Shown: piece after piece, positions 35,519-44,311 of the stretch
Layout of the letters: each line of letters opens with the position of its first letter
How positions within the stretch are numbered: position 1 is the first letter of the stretch
The notes under the pieces: generated by a model
The model's input: the letters and a program-made list of their open reading frames with translations, nothing else
Told to the model about the DNA's origin: nothing
Databases searched by the model: none
Made by a program: the position numbers and the translations under genes
Assembly: GCF_013359935.1 (NCBI RefSeq)
Contig: NZ_JABMCB010000203.1
Span: 93,174-157,173 of the forward strand
Origin: Paenibacillus xylanilyticus
Lineage (GTDB): Bacteria; Bacillota; Bacilli; Paenibacillales; Paenibacillaceae
Length of the DNA stretch: 64,000 bases
Direction: 5' to 3'

Positions 35519-36283
35519 ATGGCGGAACCAGCTACAGCCAACAAAACCGTCAAGTTTATCATCACCCGTCAGGACAGTCCGGAGTCATCTTCGTACACCG
35601 AAGAGTTTGAACTTCCGTATCGTCCCGGCATGAACGTTATTAGTGCCCTGATGGAGATTCAGCGAAACCCTGTCAACAAAGAGGGCAAGTCCATTGCCCC
35701 GGTCTGCTGGGAATCGAACTGTCTCGAAGAAGTATGTGGAGCATGCTCCATGGTGATCAACGGTAAGCCGCGTCAAGCGTGTGCTGCCCTGATCGACAAG
35801 CTGGAACAGCCGGTTCGTATCGAACCGATGAAAACCTTCCCGGTTGTACGTGACCTTGTCATCGATCGTAACCGGATGTTTAATGCCCTGAAACGGGTAA
35901 AAGCCTGGATTCCGATCGATGGTACCTATGACCTCGGACCAGGTCCTCGGATGCCGGAGAAGAAGCGTCAGTGGGCATATGAGCTGTCCAAATGCATGAC
36001 ATGTGGTGTGTGTCTGGAAGCTTGCCCTAACGTCAATGAGAAAACAGACTTTATCGGTCCGGCAGCACTTTCTCAGGTCCGCCTGTTCAATGCTCACCCA
36101 ACCGGAGAGATGAACGCCGAGGATCGTCTGGAAGCCCTCATGGAAGATGGAGGAATCGAGGGCTGCGGTAACTCGCAGAACTGTGTGCGCTCTTGTCCAA
36201 AAGGCATTCCGCTGACAACATCCATTGCAGAAATGAACAAACAAACAACCAAGCATATGTTCAAACGCTGGTTGGGCGTGTAA
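35519..36283 (+). CDS. sdhB: Succinate dehydrogenase iron-sulfur subunit
   Basis: 254 residues with AAAGGAGGGG 8 nt before the ATG. The 2Fe-2S ferredoxin-like domain has CWESNCLEEVCGAC and a downstream Cys (QAC). The C-terminal domain has CMTCGVCLEACPN and CGNSQNCVRSCPKG for the 4Fe-4S and further cluster ligands. It carries electrons from SdhA to the heme anchor SdhC. A strong terminator follows at 36327-36375. Confidence 0.97.
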   Translation: MAEPATANKTVKFIITRQDSPESSSYTEEFELPYRPGMNVISALMEIQRNPVNKEGKSIAPVCWESNCLEEVCGACSMVINGKPRQACAALIDKLEQPVRIEPMKTFPVVRDLVIDRNRMFNALKRVKAWIPIDGTYDLGPGPRMPEKKRQWAYELSKCMTCGVCLEACPNVNEKTDFIGPAALSQVRLFNAHPTGEMNAEDRLEALMEDGGIEGCGNSQNCVRSCPKGIPLTTSIAEMNKQTTKHMFKRWLGV

Positions 36284-36326
36284 TCTCGTCATAATCATTG
36301 CAGAGGTGGAATCTGCAAATTTAGAA

Positions 36327-36375
36327 GAAGTCGTGATCCAAGGCAGCTTGCTGCCGGGGATCACGACTTCTTTTT
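36327..36375 (+). terminator. sdh operon terminator
   Basis: GAAGTCGTGATCC (36327-36339) pairs perfectly with GGATCACGACTTC (36358-36370), with an inner GGCAGC/GCTGCC stem, then TTTTT. Confidence 0.93.
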
Positions 36376-36459
36376 CTCAAACAGCGAAGGAACCAGGCTC
36401 GTCATGCAGAATATGGTATACTGTAGAGATGCATGTAGAGCGGAGAAGGAGGGGAAGAC

Positions 36460-37407
36460 ATGGCAGAGACACCGCGTAAGGGCAGCTCCTGGCCACCGCC
36501 CCGGCGCTCAAACCATGAACCTGATGAAGAGTCCATTTTTCCCGGTGAGGAGAAGGATCATGATCCCTCCCGGCGCAGTTTTTTGCTGCGAATGGTCGTA
36601 ATGACAGCGGGAGCAGCCCTATTCACAGGCGGATATGCGTGGCTCTGGGAGCCACGTCGTCTGGAAGTCAAGCAGGTGCAATTGAAACTGCCAGGATTTC
36701 CACAGGCATTTGAGGGGCTGCGTGTTGTCCAGTTCAGCGATGCACATCTCGGGTTTCATACCGGTTTGAAGGAGATGGAGAAGCTGGCTGGGACCATACA
36801 GGAGCAGCGGCCGGATCTGATTTGTTTTACCGGGGACATGGTGGAGCGAGAAGCCGAACCGATGCGGGAATGCATCCCCGTGCTGGCATCCATGCAGGCG
36901 AAGTATGGCAAGTTTGCCGTATTGGGGAATCATGATTACCGGGGCCGTCAGCAGAATGAAGTCGAAGCCATGTTCAAGCAAGCCGGCTTCACGCTGCTTC
37001 GCAACAGTCACGCTGTCATCAAACAAGGGAGCGAACATATCGCAGTGACAGGTCTGGATGATGCCCTTACAGGCCAGCCGAATCCTTTGGAAGCCATAAA
37101 AGGCCTGGATGCGGATGTGTGGAAATTATTGCTGATGCATGAACCGGATTTTGCCGATTTGGCAGCACCGTTTGGATTCGGGTTACAGCTGTCAGGTCAT
37201 AGCCATGGAGGGCAGGTTCGTTTCCCTTGGATAGGAGCAGTCACGACGCCGCGAGGTTCACACAAGTATATTCAGGGGTTATATTATGCAGGCAAGGCGC
37301 GTATGCCCGTTTATGTGAATCGAGGCTTCGGCATGACCCAGCTGCCGATTCGTTTTTTGTGCAGGCCGGAATTAACCGTTTTTGAATTACAGGGAATACG
37401 AACATAG
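36460..37407 (+). CDS. Exported metallophosphoesterase (YkuE-like) with Tat signal
   Basis: 315 residues, GGAGGGG before the ATG. Residues about 30-65 contain a twin-arginine signal: SRRSFLLRM then a hydrophobic helix. The calcineurin-like phosphoesterase domain has SDAHLGF, TGDMVE, GNHDYRG, MHEPDF and SGHSHGGQ, which supply the two-metal site. Bacillus YkuE is a known Tat substrate acting outside the membrane, and this protein fits it, though the N-terminus before the RR motif is longer (about 33 residues, Pro/Glu-rich). Substrate unknown. Confidence 0.88.
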   Translation: MAETPRKGSSWPPPRRSNHEPDEESIFPGEEKDHDPSRRSFLLRMVVMTAGAALFTGGYAWLWEPRRLEVKQVQLKLPGFPQAFEGLRVVQFSDAHLGFHTGLKEMEKLAGTIQEQRPDLICFTGDMVEREAEPMRECIPVLASMQAKYGKFAVLGNHDYRGRQQNEVEAMFKQAGFTLLRNSHAVIKQGSEHIAVTGLDDALTGQPNPLEAIKGLDADVWKLLLMHEPDFADLAAPFGFGLQLSGHSHGGQVRFPWIGAVTTPRGSHKYIQGLYYAGKARMPVYVNRGFGMTQLPIRFLCRPELTVFELQGIRT

Positions 37408-37453
37408 AGATTGTGCAAGATGAATTTAAGTATTACACGAGGAGGTTGGCCAG

Positions 37454-38200
37454 ATGGAACGAATTGCGATTGTATCCGATATTCATGGCAACATGACAGC
37501 TTGGGAAGCTGTACTCAGAGATATTCGGAATCGCGGGCTGGAGCGTATCTTTTGTCTGGGCGACCTCGTAGGCAAAGGTCCGGATCCGGTGCAGGTGGTG
37601 GATCGGGTGAGAGAAACGTGCGAGCAAGTGATTCGGGGCAATTGGGATGAGCTGGTTGCGGTCAATCAGGATAATGAAAATTTCACCTGGCAGGCTGACC
37701 GACTGGGAGCGGAGCGGCTGGCATATTTGGGGAATCTCCCCTTTAGCCACCAATTTGAACTTAGTGGTCGGACCATTCGTCTGGTGCACGCCTCGCCGCA
37801 GAGTGTGTATCACCGCGTACAGCCGTGGGACGAGATCGAAAAAAGAACAGCCATGTTTGATCCTCCAGCGGATGATCCACATCTTGGTGAGGCGGATATC
37901 GTGGGATATGGAGATGTACATAACGCCTACTTGCAGCATTTTAATGGCAAAATGTTGTTTAATACCGGGAGTGTAGGCAATCCACTCGATATGACCCAAG
38001 CCTCTTACTGCATCGTTGAGGGAGAGAATGGCAGTGATCGAAACAAGGCGTTTAACCTTCAATTTGTACGGGTTCCCTACGATATCGAACGTGAAGTGCT
38101 GGCTGCACAGCAAGCGAAGGTACCTTCATTGGATTTCTACATCCGGGAGATACGTACAGGTATCTATCGTGGACTGCAGGAGAGCTCTACAGAGGAATAA
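37454..38200 (+). CDS. Cytoplasmic metallophosphoesterase (YfcE/Metallophos_2 type)
   Basis: 248 residues, GGAGG 9 nt before the ATG. Metal-binding motifs: SDIHGN at residues 8-13, LGDLVGKGPDP, GNWDE, VHASP and YGDVHNAY. This arrangement is typical of the small Metallophos_2 family that includes YfcE-like and symmetrical Ap4A-hydrolase-like proteins. No signal peptide. It starts 46 nt after the YkuE-like gene and may share its transcript. The substrate cannot be deduced. Confidence 0.85.
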   Translation: MERIAIVSDIHGNMTAWEAVLRDIRNRGLERIFCLGDLVGKGPDPVQVVDRVRETCEQVIRGNWDELVAVNQDNENFTWQADRLGAERLAYLGNLPFSHQFELSGRTIRLVHASPQSVYHRVQPWDEIEKRTAMFDPPADDPHLGEADIVGYGDVHNAYLQHFNGKMLFNTGSVGNPLDMTQASYCIVEGENGSDRNKAFNLQFVRVPYDIEREVLAAQQAKVPSLDFYIREIRTGIYRGLQESSTEE

Positions 38201-38330
38201 AAAAAGGCAGTGAATCGACATACTAAAATTTGAAAGCCCGGAGTGTTATCCATCATTAATGGAGCCGGATCATCCCAGAGCTTGCTTGTCTTACCGGACC
38301 AGAACCCGATAGACAAAAGGAGCGATTGCC

Positions 38331-38942
38331 ATGCTGACCCGAAAAATGCTGGGCCAAGGACTTCCTGTGTTATGGACAGAGAGATTGCTTCTTCGATCTT
38401 TGCGTCAGAGTGATTTCAACACATTATCGGAATTGTTCTCCGATCCGCAGGTTATTCAATATGTGAATAGGGGAGGCCAACCAACGCCAATCCGAGCTCG
38501 GCGATTATTGAATCAGATCCGGAGCAGCAGTGCGAAGCTGGATTCGCTGCACTACGGTATCTGTTGGAAAGGCAGGGAGCCGATCATCGGCATCACTTCT
38601 TTTCAGCACTGGAATGAGCAGAGCGGTACAGCCCAGATAGGCTATATATTGAACAAGTCCTGCTGGGGTATGGGGGTAGCAACCGAGGCTGTACAGCGTT
38701 TGCTGCATTTTGGTTTTACGGAGCTGGATCTCAGGAAAGTGGAAGCACGCTGCTACGAAGCCAATGTACCATCCGAACGGGTGCTTTGCAAAAGTGGAAT
38801 GTCCTACGAACGCACCCTTCCCTCATTTGGTTTAGACCAGGAGGGTGGCCAAACACCTGATACACTGCTGGACGTCAAGGTCTATGCGCTATACCGTGAA
38901 GAGCACGTTCGATCCCGAGAGGGAAAAAGCCTGCAAACCTAG
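38331..38942 (+). CDS. GNAT N-acetyltransferase (RimJ/RimL-like)
   Basis: 203 residues, AAAAGGAG before the ATG. Typical Acetyltransf_3 features: ERLLLRSLRQSDF at the start, a central QIGYILNKSCWGMGVATEAVQRLL block that forms the acetyl-CoA-binding loop, and the RKVEARCYEANVPSERVLCKSG motif. Related proteins acetylate N-termini of ribosomal proteins or small molecules. Preceded by a gap with no clear terminator, so it may be read from the upstream phosphoesterase transcript. Confidence 0.85.
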   Translation: MLTRKMLGQGLPVLWTERLLLRSLRQSDFNTLSELFSDPQVIQYVNRGGQPTPIRARRLLNQIRSSSAKLDSLHYGICWKGREPIIGITSFQHWNEQSGTAQIGYILNKSCWGMGVATEAVQRLLHFGFTELDLRKVEARCYEANVPSERVLCKSGMSYERTLPSFGLDQEGGQTPDTLLDVKVYALYREEHVRSREGKSLQT

Positions 38943-39103
38943 GTATCCGAGAAACGGAAGTCACATAGAATAAGATAACAAAACCAGTTGAAACAATCCT
39001 CAATCATTTGTTACACAATTGAAATATAGCTGCAATTGAACTCTAACAGACAGCGGGTAAACTTATCTCATGACCCCCTTTTTGATAAATAGATATGCTG
39101 TTG

Positions 39104-39133
39104 GGACCCGCCGCGAGCGGGTTCATTTTTTTT
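39104..39133 (+). terminator. Plus-strand terminator
   Basis: GGACCCGC cgcga GCGGGTTC followed by T8 (after CA). It is 160 nt downstream of the acetyltransferase gene; the intervening bases show no gene. Confidence 0.8.
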
Positions 39134-39142
39134 GTCCATGAG

Positions 39143-39185
39143 AAAAACCCTACTGCACGTATCATCACGCCAGGCAGTAGGGTTT
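39143..39185 (-). terminator. Terminator of the histidinol-phosphatase gene
   Basis: On the minus strand AAACCCTACTGC pairs with GCAGTAGGGTTT, followed by TT. It lies 23 nt beyond the stop codon. Confidence 0.85.
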
Positions 39186-39207
39186 CAAGCTTGTCATTCG
39201 ATGTTCA

Positions 39208-40017
39208 TTACAAGGGAACAATCTGCATCTGTTTCTGTTTAAAGTAGACCCATTCCTTAAAGCCAATTTCTTTCAGGCGTGTCCGTACTTCTTCCAGCTC
39301 GTCCGCTACACGCGATGGTTTGTGGGCATCTGATCCGAAGGTCACTTTCACCCCGTAATGGTTGGCTCGCTCCAAAATGGCATCAGACGGATACCAGCCG
39401 CCGCTTAGCTTCGTTTTGCCGGAAGTGTTGATTTCAATAGCTACGCCTGCCTCCGCAATCACCTGCAAGGTTTCATCAATGGCATGATCGGCAACAATAT
39501 CGGAGAATGCAGGATAATTGCCTTTCATCGCATCAATGTGTCCAAGGATCTGGAACATGCCACTCCGTGCAGACTGTGAAATTAGGGAATAATAGCGTTC
39601 CTTCACTTCAATTTTCCGTGCTTCACTCAGTCCCTTCCACCGGGTTTTATTGAATATGCTGACATCTTCCGTATGGTGCACCGAGCCAATAATATAGTCA
39701 AAAGGATGCTGTCCCAGCGTAGTGCGATACAACTCAGCATGGAGAGGGAAATAATCGGATTCAATGCCAAGAAGCACGTCAATTCTTCCTGCATATTCCT
39801 CTTTCAGTGCGAGCACCTCTTCGACATAACGGCGCAATTCCGACTTGGCCATCGCAATGCGGGGAAATGCTTGCTCTTCCTCACTGGCAAAATAAGGCGT
39901 ATGATCAGAAATGCCAATGGCCTGAAGACCAGCCTGAATGCCAGCTTCGATGTAGTCCCGAATATTGCCATCCGCATGACCACAGCGGAAATGATGAGTA
40001 TGAAGATCGAATTTCAT
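39208..40017 (-). CDS. hisJ: PHP-family histidinol-phosphatase
   Basis: 269 residues, GGAAGGA before the ATG. PHP domain metal motifs: DLHTHHFRCGHADG at the start, GISDHTPYF, GIESDY, HYTEDV-like SVHHTEDVSIF, ILGHIDAMKG, and GSDAHKPSRV near the C-terminus. Size and motifs agree with the monomeric HisJ/HisK type that dephosphorylates histidinol phosphate in histidine synthesis. It is not in a his cluster here, as is usual for this family. The next gene upstream on the same strand is a LysR regulator 31 nt away, so they may be co-transcribed. Confidence 0.85.
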   Translation of the reverse strand: MKFDLHTHHFRCGHADGNIRDYIEAGIQAGLQAIGISDHTPYFASEEEQAFPRIAMAKSELRRYVEEVLALKEEYAGRIDVLLGIESDYFPLHAELYRTTLGQHPFDYIIGSVHHTEDVSIFNKTRWKGLSEARKIEVKERYYSLISQSARSGMFQILGHIDAMKGNYPAFSDIVADHAIDETLQVIAEAGVAIEINTSGKTKLSGGWYPSDAILERANHYGVKVTFGSDAHKPSRVADELEEVRTRLKEIGFKEWVYFKQKQMQIVPL

Positions 40018-40048
40018 AAATGATCCTTCCTTTCTCCTGCCTTGTTTG

Positions 40049-40951
40049 TCATTCCGAACTGATAAACTGGGTTTCCGGCATGCCTTTCAGATCGCTCAGG
40101 AATTGATGCATGGCCGAATTAAGATACCGACTGGCTTTGTAAATGACGCCGACAGGGTGACTGACCTCAAGTTCACTTAGTGGAATCATCCGAAGGGTGC
40201 CCTGACGCAGCTCATGAGCAACCGATTGCTTGGATATCACGGCCGCGCCGAGGTTAATCTCTACCATCCGCTTGACTTCCTCACTGCTTGATAATTCCAT
40301 TACGATATTAGGTTCAATGCCGTGTTTTTTGAAAATGCCTTCCGTAAAGCGCCGCCCTACCGTATCTGGCGACAACATAATCAGAGGGGTGCTTCGCAGC
40401 ACGTCCACCGCTGCATGCTTCTGCTTCGCAAGTGGATGGGCAGGAGACACGACAAGTTCGAAGGTGTCGTAATAGAGCACGGACGTATTCAGATTTGGAT
40501 TACGCTCCGTGAGATAACCGATGCCCACATCAATCAACCCATTCTCAACCTGCGTATAGATCTGTGAGGAGGGCAGCGACTGGATACTGGTTTTGATCAA
40601 TGGGAACTGATCCTGAAAGTAGGATAGCACCCGTGGTAAAATCTGAATCGCAATGGAGGTCGTCGTACCCAGTACGATATGTCCTTGAGGCGTTTCATCG
40701 AGATCTGACAACTTCTGTTTCAGCTCGTCTACGATATCTAGCATGCGCTCGGCATGCTCCAAAAACACCTGTCCGCGATCGGTTAATGTGACGGGTTGGT
40801 TGCGATCTACAAGAACGGTGCTGAATTCATCCTCCAGACTTTTAATCTGGGCCGAGACGGCAGGCTGGGTCAGGTTAAGAAGTTCTCCCGCTTTGCGGAA
40901 ACTCATCGTTTTCGAGATCGTAATCAGCGTTTCCAGTTGGCTGATATTCAT
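40049..40951 (-). CDS. LysR family transcriptional regulator
   Basis: 300 residues with AAGGAGG 7 nt before the ATG. HTH at 1-60 (LETLITISKTMSFRKAGELLNLTQPAVSAQIKSLE), effector domain about 90-295 with the GHIVLGTTTSIAIQILP start. The target and effector are unknown. It reads toward hisJ and could be in one transcript with it. The 460 bp upstream are AT-rich and separate it from cheX. Confidence 0.88.
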   Translation of the reverse strand: MNISQLETLITISKTMSFRKAGELLNLTQPAVSAQIKSLEDEFSTVLVDRNQPVTLTDRGQVFLEHAERMLDIVDELKQKLSDLDETPQGHIVLGTTTSIAIQILPRVLSYFQDQFPLIKTSIQSLPSSQIYTQVENGLIDVGIGYLTERNPNLNTSVLYYDTFELVVSPAHPLAKQKHAAVDVLRSTPLIMLSPDTVGRRFTEGIFKKHGIEPNIVMELSSSEEVKRMVEINLGAAVISKQSVAHELRQGTLRMIPLSELEVSHPVGVIYKASRYLNSAMHQFLSDLKGMPETQFISSE

Positions 40952-41411
40952 GTATGGCCTCCTTGCGGATAAGATGTCTTGTCATGGAGTGTTCCTGTAT
41001 GGAATGGAATCCCGTAACTGTTTTTTTGTTTTGTTATCTTAAATTATAGGTGATTCGGGACAACAGGGCAATGAAGTAGACGCGTGCAGTTTGAGAAGAA
41101 AATCGGAGTGTGAATTAAACTTAATATCAAGATTTTAAAATATTTAACATTCATAAAAATTCAGTAAAAAAGTCCTAAATATCAGCAGACACCTAACTGA
41201 ATCAAAAGTCATCCTACAAAAGGAGTGCAAAGCTCTGTCATTTCGTCAAAAACAGCTATAAACAATTGCCCCGCGCCTGACGATAAATTATAGTACACAT
41301 GTCTTACCGAATTCTTGGTGAATTCTTGTACGTGATAAAGTATAATAAAATTATTGAATATGGGACTTTTGGTATGTGACCAATAACCCAGTGTAAGGGG
41401 GACATTAGACA
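40952..41411. other. AT-rich intergenic region between LysR and cheX
   Basis: 460 bp without a convincing gene. It contains the LysR ribosome site, a strongly AT-rich stretch at about 41110-41190, a SigD-like promoter candidate (41259-41286), two overlapping GAATTCTTG repeats (about 41307-41326) and a TATAAT near 41340 that lacks a good -35. No tRNA or clear RNA structure was seen. Confidence 0.6.
41259..41286 (+). promoter_or_regulatory. Candidate SigD (motility sigma) promoter for cheX
   Basis: TAAA (41259-41262), 16 nt, GACGATAA (41279-41286), close to the SigD pattern TAAA-N15-GCCGATAA. The chemotaxis function of the next gene makes this plausible. Confidence 0.4.
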
Positions 41412-41870
41412 GTGAAAGCGGAAGTGATTAATCCTTTCCTGGAATCCGCACGGAACGTATTCGAACAACTCATCCAGGTTTCGCCTTCCACAGGGAGTCT
41501 TGGCGTGAAGAACGTAGAGTACATAGCAGACCATGTCTGGATCGTGATCGGAATGACCGGCCAACTGAGCGGAAACATTGTTTTCGGAATTCAGGAACAA
41601 GTTGCACTGCGAATTGTCTCTGCCATGATGGGCGGTTTTGTGATTACCGAAATGGATGAAATGAGTAAAAGCGCCATCTCGGAACTGGGCAACATGATTA
41701 GCGGTAATGCCAGCACGATCCTGTCCAACCAGGGTGTCGTTGTGGACATTACACCTCCGCAAGTGTTGAAGTCCGAACATTTGACCGAATTTAATGCAAC
41801 GAAGGCACTGAGTATCCCATTGCTGATGGACGGAATCGGCGAGATGGATATTCAGGTAATGATCTCGTAG
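41412..41870 (+). CDS. cheX: CheX-like CheY-P phosphatase
   Basis: 152 residues from a GTG with AAGGGGG upstream. It belongs to the CheC/CheX/FliY phosphatase family: the conserved acidic/Asn signature is in SAISELGNMISGNAS (about residues 95-109), and the beta-sheet frame LSGNIVFGIQEQVALRIVSAMMG matches. CheX dephosphorylates CheY-P in chemotaxis. It stands alone, away from flagellar genes, with an SDR gene 54 nt downstream. Confidence 0.88.
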   Translation: MKAEVINPFLESARNVFEQLIQVSPSTGSLGVKNVEYIADHVWIVIGMTGQLSGNIVFGIQEQVALRIVSAMMGGFVITEMDEMSKSAISELGNMISGNASTILSNQGVVVDITPPQVLKSEHLTEFNATKALSIPLLMDGIGEMDIQVMIS

Positions 41871-41924
41871 AATAGAGCCATAGCCTGAACAGGCGAGTGT
41901 GTTCAATACGGGAGGACTTCTTGT

Positions 41925-42698
41925 ATGCTGAAAGATCAGGTTGTATTCATCACGGGTGCGTCGAGCGGAATTGGTGCGCTCTGTGCTCAGATGTTGATTG
42001 AAGAAGGAGCTATTCCCATTCTCGCTGCCCGTTCTCGGGACAAGCTTGAAGAAATAGGTGCTTCGCTAAAAGGGCCGCATGAGCTGCTTACACTGGATGT
42101 TACCAATGATGATCAGGTACAGACAGCTGTTAACATGATGCTGGAAAAGTATGGGCGAGTGGATGTTCTGTTGAATAATGCAGGGTACGGCAAATTCGCC
42201 GCAATGACGGAAATGACGGTGCAGGAATTCGATGAAATGATGGACGTCAATTACATGGGAATTGTTCGCTGCACGAAGGCGGTTTTACCGCACATGCTGA
42301 ACCGTGGTGTTGGTCAGATTGTGAATGTGGCTTCCATGGCCGGCAAGATCGGGACCGCAAAATCGGCTTCCTACACAGCGACCAAACATGCCGTACTTGG
42401 CTTCAGCAATGCCTTGCGTCAGGAACTGCGCAGGACCGGAGTAACGGTTACAACTATTAACCCGGGTCCCATTGATACGCCATTTTTTCATCGCGCAGAT
42501 CCTTCCGGGAATTACGTGAATAATGTGCGCTGGATGATGCTGAAGCCAGAACAGGTTGCTGGGCATATGATCCGGGCGATGAAGAAACGCAAGGAAGAAG
42601 TGAATCTGCCAAGACTCGCTTCGGCTGGCATATGGCTGTATCAGCTGTTTCCGCGACTGGCTGACCGGCTCACGCATGGAGTCATGAATCAGAAGTAG
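41925..42698 (+). CDS. Short-chain dehydrogenase/reductase (YqjQ-like)
   Basis: 257 residues, GGGAGGA before the ATG. NAD(P)-binding TGASSGIGA at 10-18, NNAGYG, and the active-site Ser and YTATK tetrad (S near 140, Y and K near 153-157). The C-terminal segment EVNLPRLASAGIWLYQLFPRLADRL is typical of YqjQ/DltE-type SDRs that may contact membranes. The substrate is unknown. A terminator follows at 42735-42766. Confidence 0.88.
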   Translation: MLKDQVVFITGASSGIGALCAQMLIEEGAIPILAARSRDKLEEIGASLKGPHELLTLDVTNDDQVQTAVNMMLEKYGRVDVLLNNAGYGKFAAMTEMTVQEFDEMMDVNYMGIVRCTKAVLPHMLNRGVGQIVNVASMAGKIGTAKSASYTATKHAVLGFSNALRQELRRTGVTVTTINPGPIDTPFFHRADPSGNYVNNVRWMMLKPEQVAGHMIRAMKKRKEEVNLPRLASAGIWLYQLFPRLADRLTHGVMNQK

Positions 42699-42734
42699 AA
42701 ATGCAGCAATCGAGGCATCATATTAGGGAATAAG

Positions 42735-42766
42735 AGAAAAGCTCCGCCGAGGGGCTTTTCTTTTTT
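42735..42766 (+). terminator. SDR gene terminator
   Basis: AGAAAAGC(T)CC gccga GG(G)GCTTTTCT followed by TTTTT; the A-rich left arm also allows minus-strand use. Confidence 0.85.
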
Positions 42767-42910
42767 GCGACCAAGCCGCGTCTTACCGAATAAGATTTGG
42801 TCCACAGCCTTTTTTCGCATATAATGAAAGATAATGTGATGACAGGCTTATGCTCCAGAAGTACAAGCGGGAAATAGCATCGTAAGAATAAATTTAAAGG
42901 ATGGACATAC

Positions 42911-44284
42911 ATGACGAATCAAACATTTGCTTCAATAGGTGTGGCACAGGACCTGGAAGAGCTCCTTGCTGCGCACGGGATTAACGAACCATCTCCGGTG
43001 CAGGCACAGACCATACCGGTTATTTTGGAAGGCCGCGATGTGGTTGCCAAATCCCAGACAGGAACAGGTAAAACCCTTGCTTATCTTCTGCCATTGCTGC
43101 AATCCATCAAAAGTGATGTGAAAGGTACACAAAAGCTCATTATAGCCCCTACGCAAGAACTGGCGATGCAAATTGTACGCGAAGCACAGCGGTATGGAGA
43201 GGGACGCAGCATTGGCGTTCTTGGCCTCATTGGTGGAGCAGCCGTCAAACGCCAGATTGAGAAATTGCGGGAACACCCTGAACTGGTTGTGGGTACGCCG
43301 GGACGACTGAAGGAATTAATTACGCTGAAAAAGCTGAAAATGCATAATGTTTCCACGATTGTCATTGATGAGGCGGACCAGGTGTTCCAGCTGGGTGGCG
43401 TGAGTGATGTGGATTTTGTGCTGCGCAGTGCGCTTCGTGACCGTCAGCTGATCTTCCTGTCAGCAACCATTGATGAGCATACCTCCGGACTTGCCAAGCG
43501 TGAGATGAAGGAGCCTGTTCAGATCGGAATCGAACCTGACCGGGCAACGGCTGCGGGACTGGAGCATTATTACTTTGTGGAAGAAACACGCAACAAAATC
43601 GATATGCTGCGTCGTCTGGTTAGACAGTATAATCCTGATCGGGCCATCGTCTTTGTTAATGCTACAGAAGATATCGGTGAGGTTGAGGCCAAAATGAACC
43701 ATTTGGGTCTTTCGGCAGCCGGGTTGTATGGAGATGCAGACAAGGTAACCCGGAGCAACGTTCTCGCTGCTTTTCGCAATGGCAAAATCCAACTGCTGAT
43801 TGCCAGCGAAGTTGCGGCAAGAGGATTGGATATTGAAGGTCTGCCCATGGTCATCAATTATGACCCTGCTTTTGACTCGGAGCACTATGTTCACCGTGCG
43901 GGACGTACCGGACGAATGGGACGCAGTGGTATTGTGCTGTCCATCGTGGATGAAACGCAAATCTTCATCATGCGCAAATTTGCACGCGAACTCGGCATCG
44001 AACTGACGGAACGCGTATTGTTCGGAGGTAAAGTGCTGGAGGCTGATCCGCGTCCGGATACGCGGCCTGAAGGTCATTCCTTTTCGAGAAAACCGGGACA
44101 GTCCCGTGATCGCAAGCCAGGCCAAGCAGGCCGTAACGGCGGTGCAAGAGCTGCAGTGTCGAATCAGCGCGGAACAGGCGGAAAGCCTGCAGGCGGCGGA
44201 GGCAGAACGGAGCGAGATCAGGATCGCAAAAACAAGGGAGCACCCAAATGGAGCAAGGGAAACACACCGCGTTCCGAAGAATAA
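42911..44284 (+). CDS. DEAD-box RNA helicase (YfmL/CshA-like)
   Basis: 457 residues, AAAGGATG before the ATG. All motifs are present: Q motif (FASIGV, PSPVQAQTIP), I (SQTGTGKT), Ia (PTQELAMQ), II (VIDEADQ, DEAD), III (LSAT), IV-VI (IVFVNA, ASEVAARGLDI, HRAGRTGRMGR). The C-terminal 90 residues are Arg/Gly/Lys-rich (RKPGQ, RNGGAR, GGGGRT) and probably bind RNA. It should unwind or remodel RNA in ribosome assembly, mRNA decay or cold adaptation. ecsA begins 27 nt later and might be co-transcribed. Confidence 0.93.
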   Translation: MTNQTFASIGVAQDLEELLAAHGINEPSPVQAQTIPVILEGRDVVAKSQTGTGKTLAYLLPLLQSIKSDVKGTQKLIIAPTQELAMQIVREAQRYGEGRSIGVLGLIGGAAVKRQIEKLREHPELVVGTPGRLKELITLKKLKMHNVSTIVIDEADQVFQLGGVSDVDFVLRSALRDRQLIFLSATIDEHTSGLAKREMKEPVQIGIEPDRATAAGLEHYYFVEETRNKIDMLRRLVRQYNPDRAIVFVNATEDIGEVEAKMNHLGLSAAGLYGDADKVTRSNVLAAFRNGKIQLLIASEVAARGLDIEGLPMVINYDPAFDSEHYVHRAGRTGRMGRSGIVLSIVDETQIFIMRKFARELGIELTERVLFGGKVLEADPRPDTRPEGHSFSRKPGQSRDRKPGQAGRNGGARAAVSNQRGTGGKPAGGGGRTERDQDRKNKGAPKWSKGNTPRSEE

Positions 44285-44311
44285 AACCTGACGAAAGAGG
44301 TGCAGGGATTG

